Shown piece by piece: positions 63,655-64,000 of a stretch of 64,000 bases of DNA. A program made the translations under genes and the position numbers. This stretch comes from Pseudomonas bubulae (GTDB lineage: Bacteria; Pseudomonadota; Gammaproteobacteria; Pseudomonadales; Pseudomonadaceae). The notes beneath the pieces were generated by a model, which did no database searches, had not been told where the DNA came from, and saw only the letters and a list, made by a program, of their open reading frames with translations. The DNA lies in assembly GCF_037023725.1 (NCBI RefSeq), contig NZ_CP146077.1, positions 3,261,001 through 3,325,000 of the forward strand, read 5' to 3'. Each line of letters starts with the position of its first letter. Position 1 is the stretch's first letter.

Positions 63655-64000
63655 CTAATCGGGTCGTGCGCTACGTTCTAATAGGTTAAACAAGTACATT
63701 CCGGCCAACATGGCCAATACGAATATGATGATTTGGCCGTGCCCTGTAAGCAGAATTGTTAACGCTGGCCCAGGGCATATCCCCGCAAGACCCCAACCTA
63801 TACCGAACAACAGGCTGCCGCCAATCAAGCGGGAATCCAACTCCCTTTTCATTTGAAACTGCATCGGGGCACCCAACAAGGATTGTTTGTTTTTGCGCGC
63901 CCAATTCAAGGGAATAATCGCCACCGCGATGGCCCCACCCATCACCAGTGCGAGTGATGGATCCCAGGCCCCGGCCAAATCAAGAAAAGCTAATACTTTG
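63655..64000 (-). CDS. YeeE/YedE-family sulfur-compound transporter (DUF6691), 5' end outside window
   Basis: The minus-strand frame is open from the window edge (KVLAFLDLAGAWDPSLALVM) to the stop at 63655, about 114 residues of an expected 140. Features are LIGGSLLFGIGWGLAGICPG, the conserved cysteine-containing motif (GxCPG), and a final hydrophobic helix. YeeE/YedE halves carry thiosulfate or related sulfur compounds through the inner membrane. The first half is normally encoded by an adjacent gene, here presumably beyond the window. Confidence 0.85.
   Translation of the reverse strand, partial: KVLAFLDLAGAWDPSLALVMGGAIAVAIIPLNWARKNKQSLLGAPMQFQMKRELDSRLIGGSLLFGIGWGLAGICPGPALTILLTGHGQIIIFVLAMLAGMYLFNLLERSARPD

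Overview
The window looks like the replication-terminus region of a Pseudomonas chromosome (fluorescens-like gene content). Supporting signs are a MvaT-family silencer, a Pseudomonas-type REP pair, RND efflux and sigma-54 regulators, and a dif site at 27385-27412. The FtsK-orienting octamers (GGGNAGGG) that I could find by eye point toward dif from both sides.

Left arm (1-27 kb, GC-rich, mostly core-like). A GntP-type permease is cut by the window edge. A tripartite RND efflux pump (534-6352, minus strand) is divergent from a catabolic cluster (6594-14938, plus strand): aldehyde dehydrogenase, acyl-CoA dehydrogenase, FATP-type acyl-CoA synthetase, LuxR-type regulator, KshA-like Rieske oxygenase and MFS carrier. 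Two near-identical 18-bp inverted repeats (6502-6519 and 8052-8069) suggest common control, and a weaker copy lies before the Rieske gene. Next come a thymidylate-kinase-like protein, secreted endonuclease I, a flavin monooxygenase with a -24/-12 promoter facing an AcoR-type activator, an amidohydrolase, a GST, an SmvA-like MFS pump, a membrane protein and a GNAT acetyltransferase.

The terminus and island (27-59.3 kb, more AT-rich, patchy). Around dif are decayed fragments: an integrase N-terminus, IS3 and IS66 ends, and 33-bp repeats. A tandem pair of tyrosine recombinases follows, the second split by an IS30-family element. The cargo looks like a defence island: a helicase stub, a DUF6602 nuclease-like protein, a Shedu-like/HNH double nuclease, another PD-(D/E)xK protein, a MvaT paralogue, a DnaQ-like exonuclease beside an Mrr-nSTAND NTPase, and a nuclease fragment. 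The most interesting locus is a tight four-gene operon (44391-50473): a four-helix membrane coiled-coil protein, a VWA-like anchored protein, a MotA/ExbB/ZorA-like protein with a very long coiled-coil tail, and a MotB/ExbD-like partner. It resembles the Zorya motor without ZorC/D/E and may be an undescribed motor-type system. An IS3-family element has jumped into its second gene. Small orphan genes, a 693-residue protein with two repeated modules, RmuC and a second damaged IS3 copy close the island.

Right arm (59.4-64 kb): an Aer-type chemoreceptor with a FliA-like promoter, a Cache-GGDEF diguanylate cyclase, and a YeeE/YedE-family sulfur transporter cut by the window edge.

All assignments come from reading the sequence and remembered family features. 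No searches were run.
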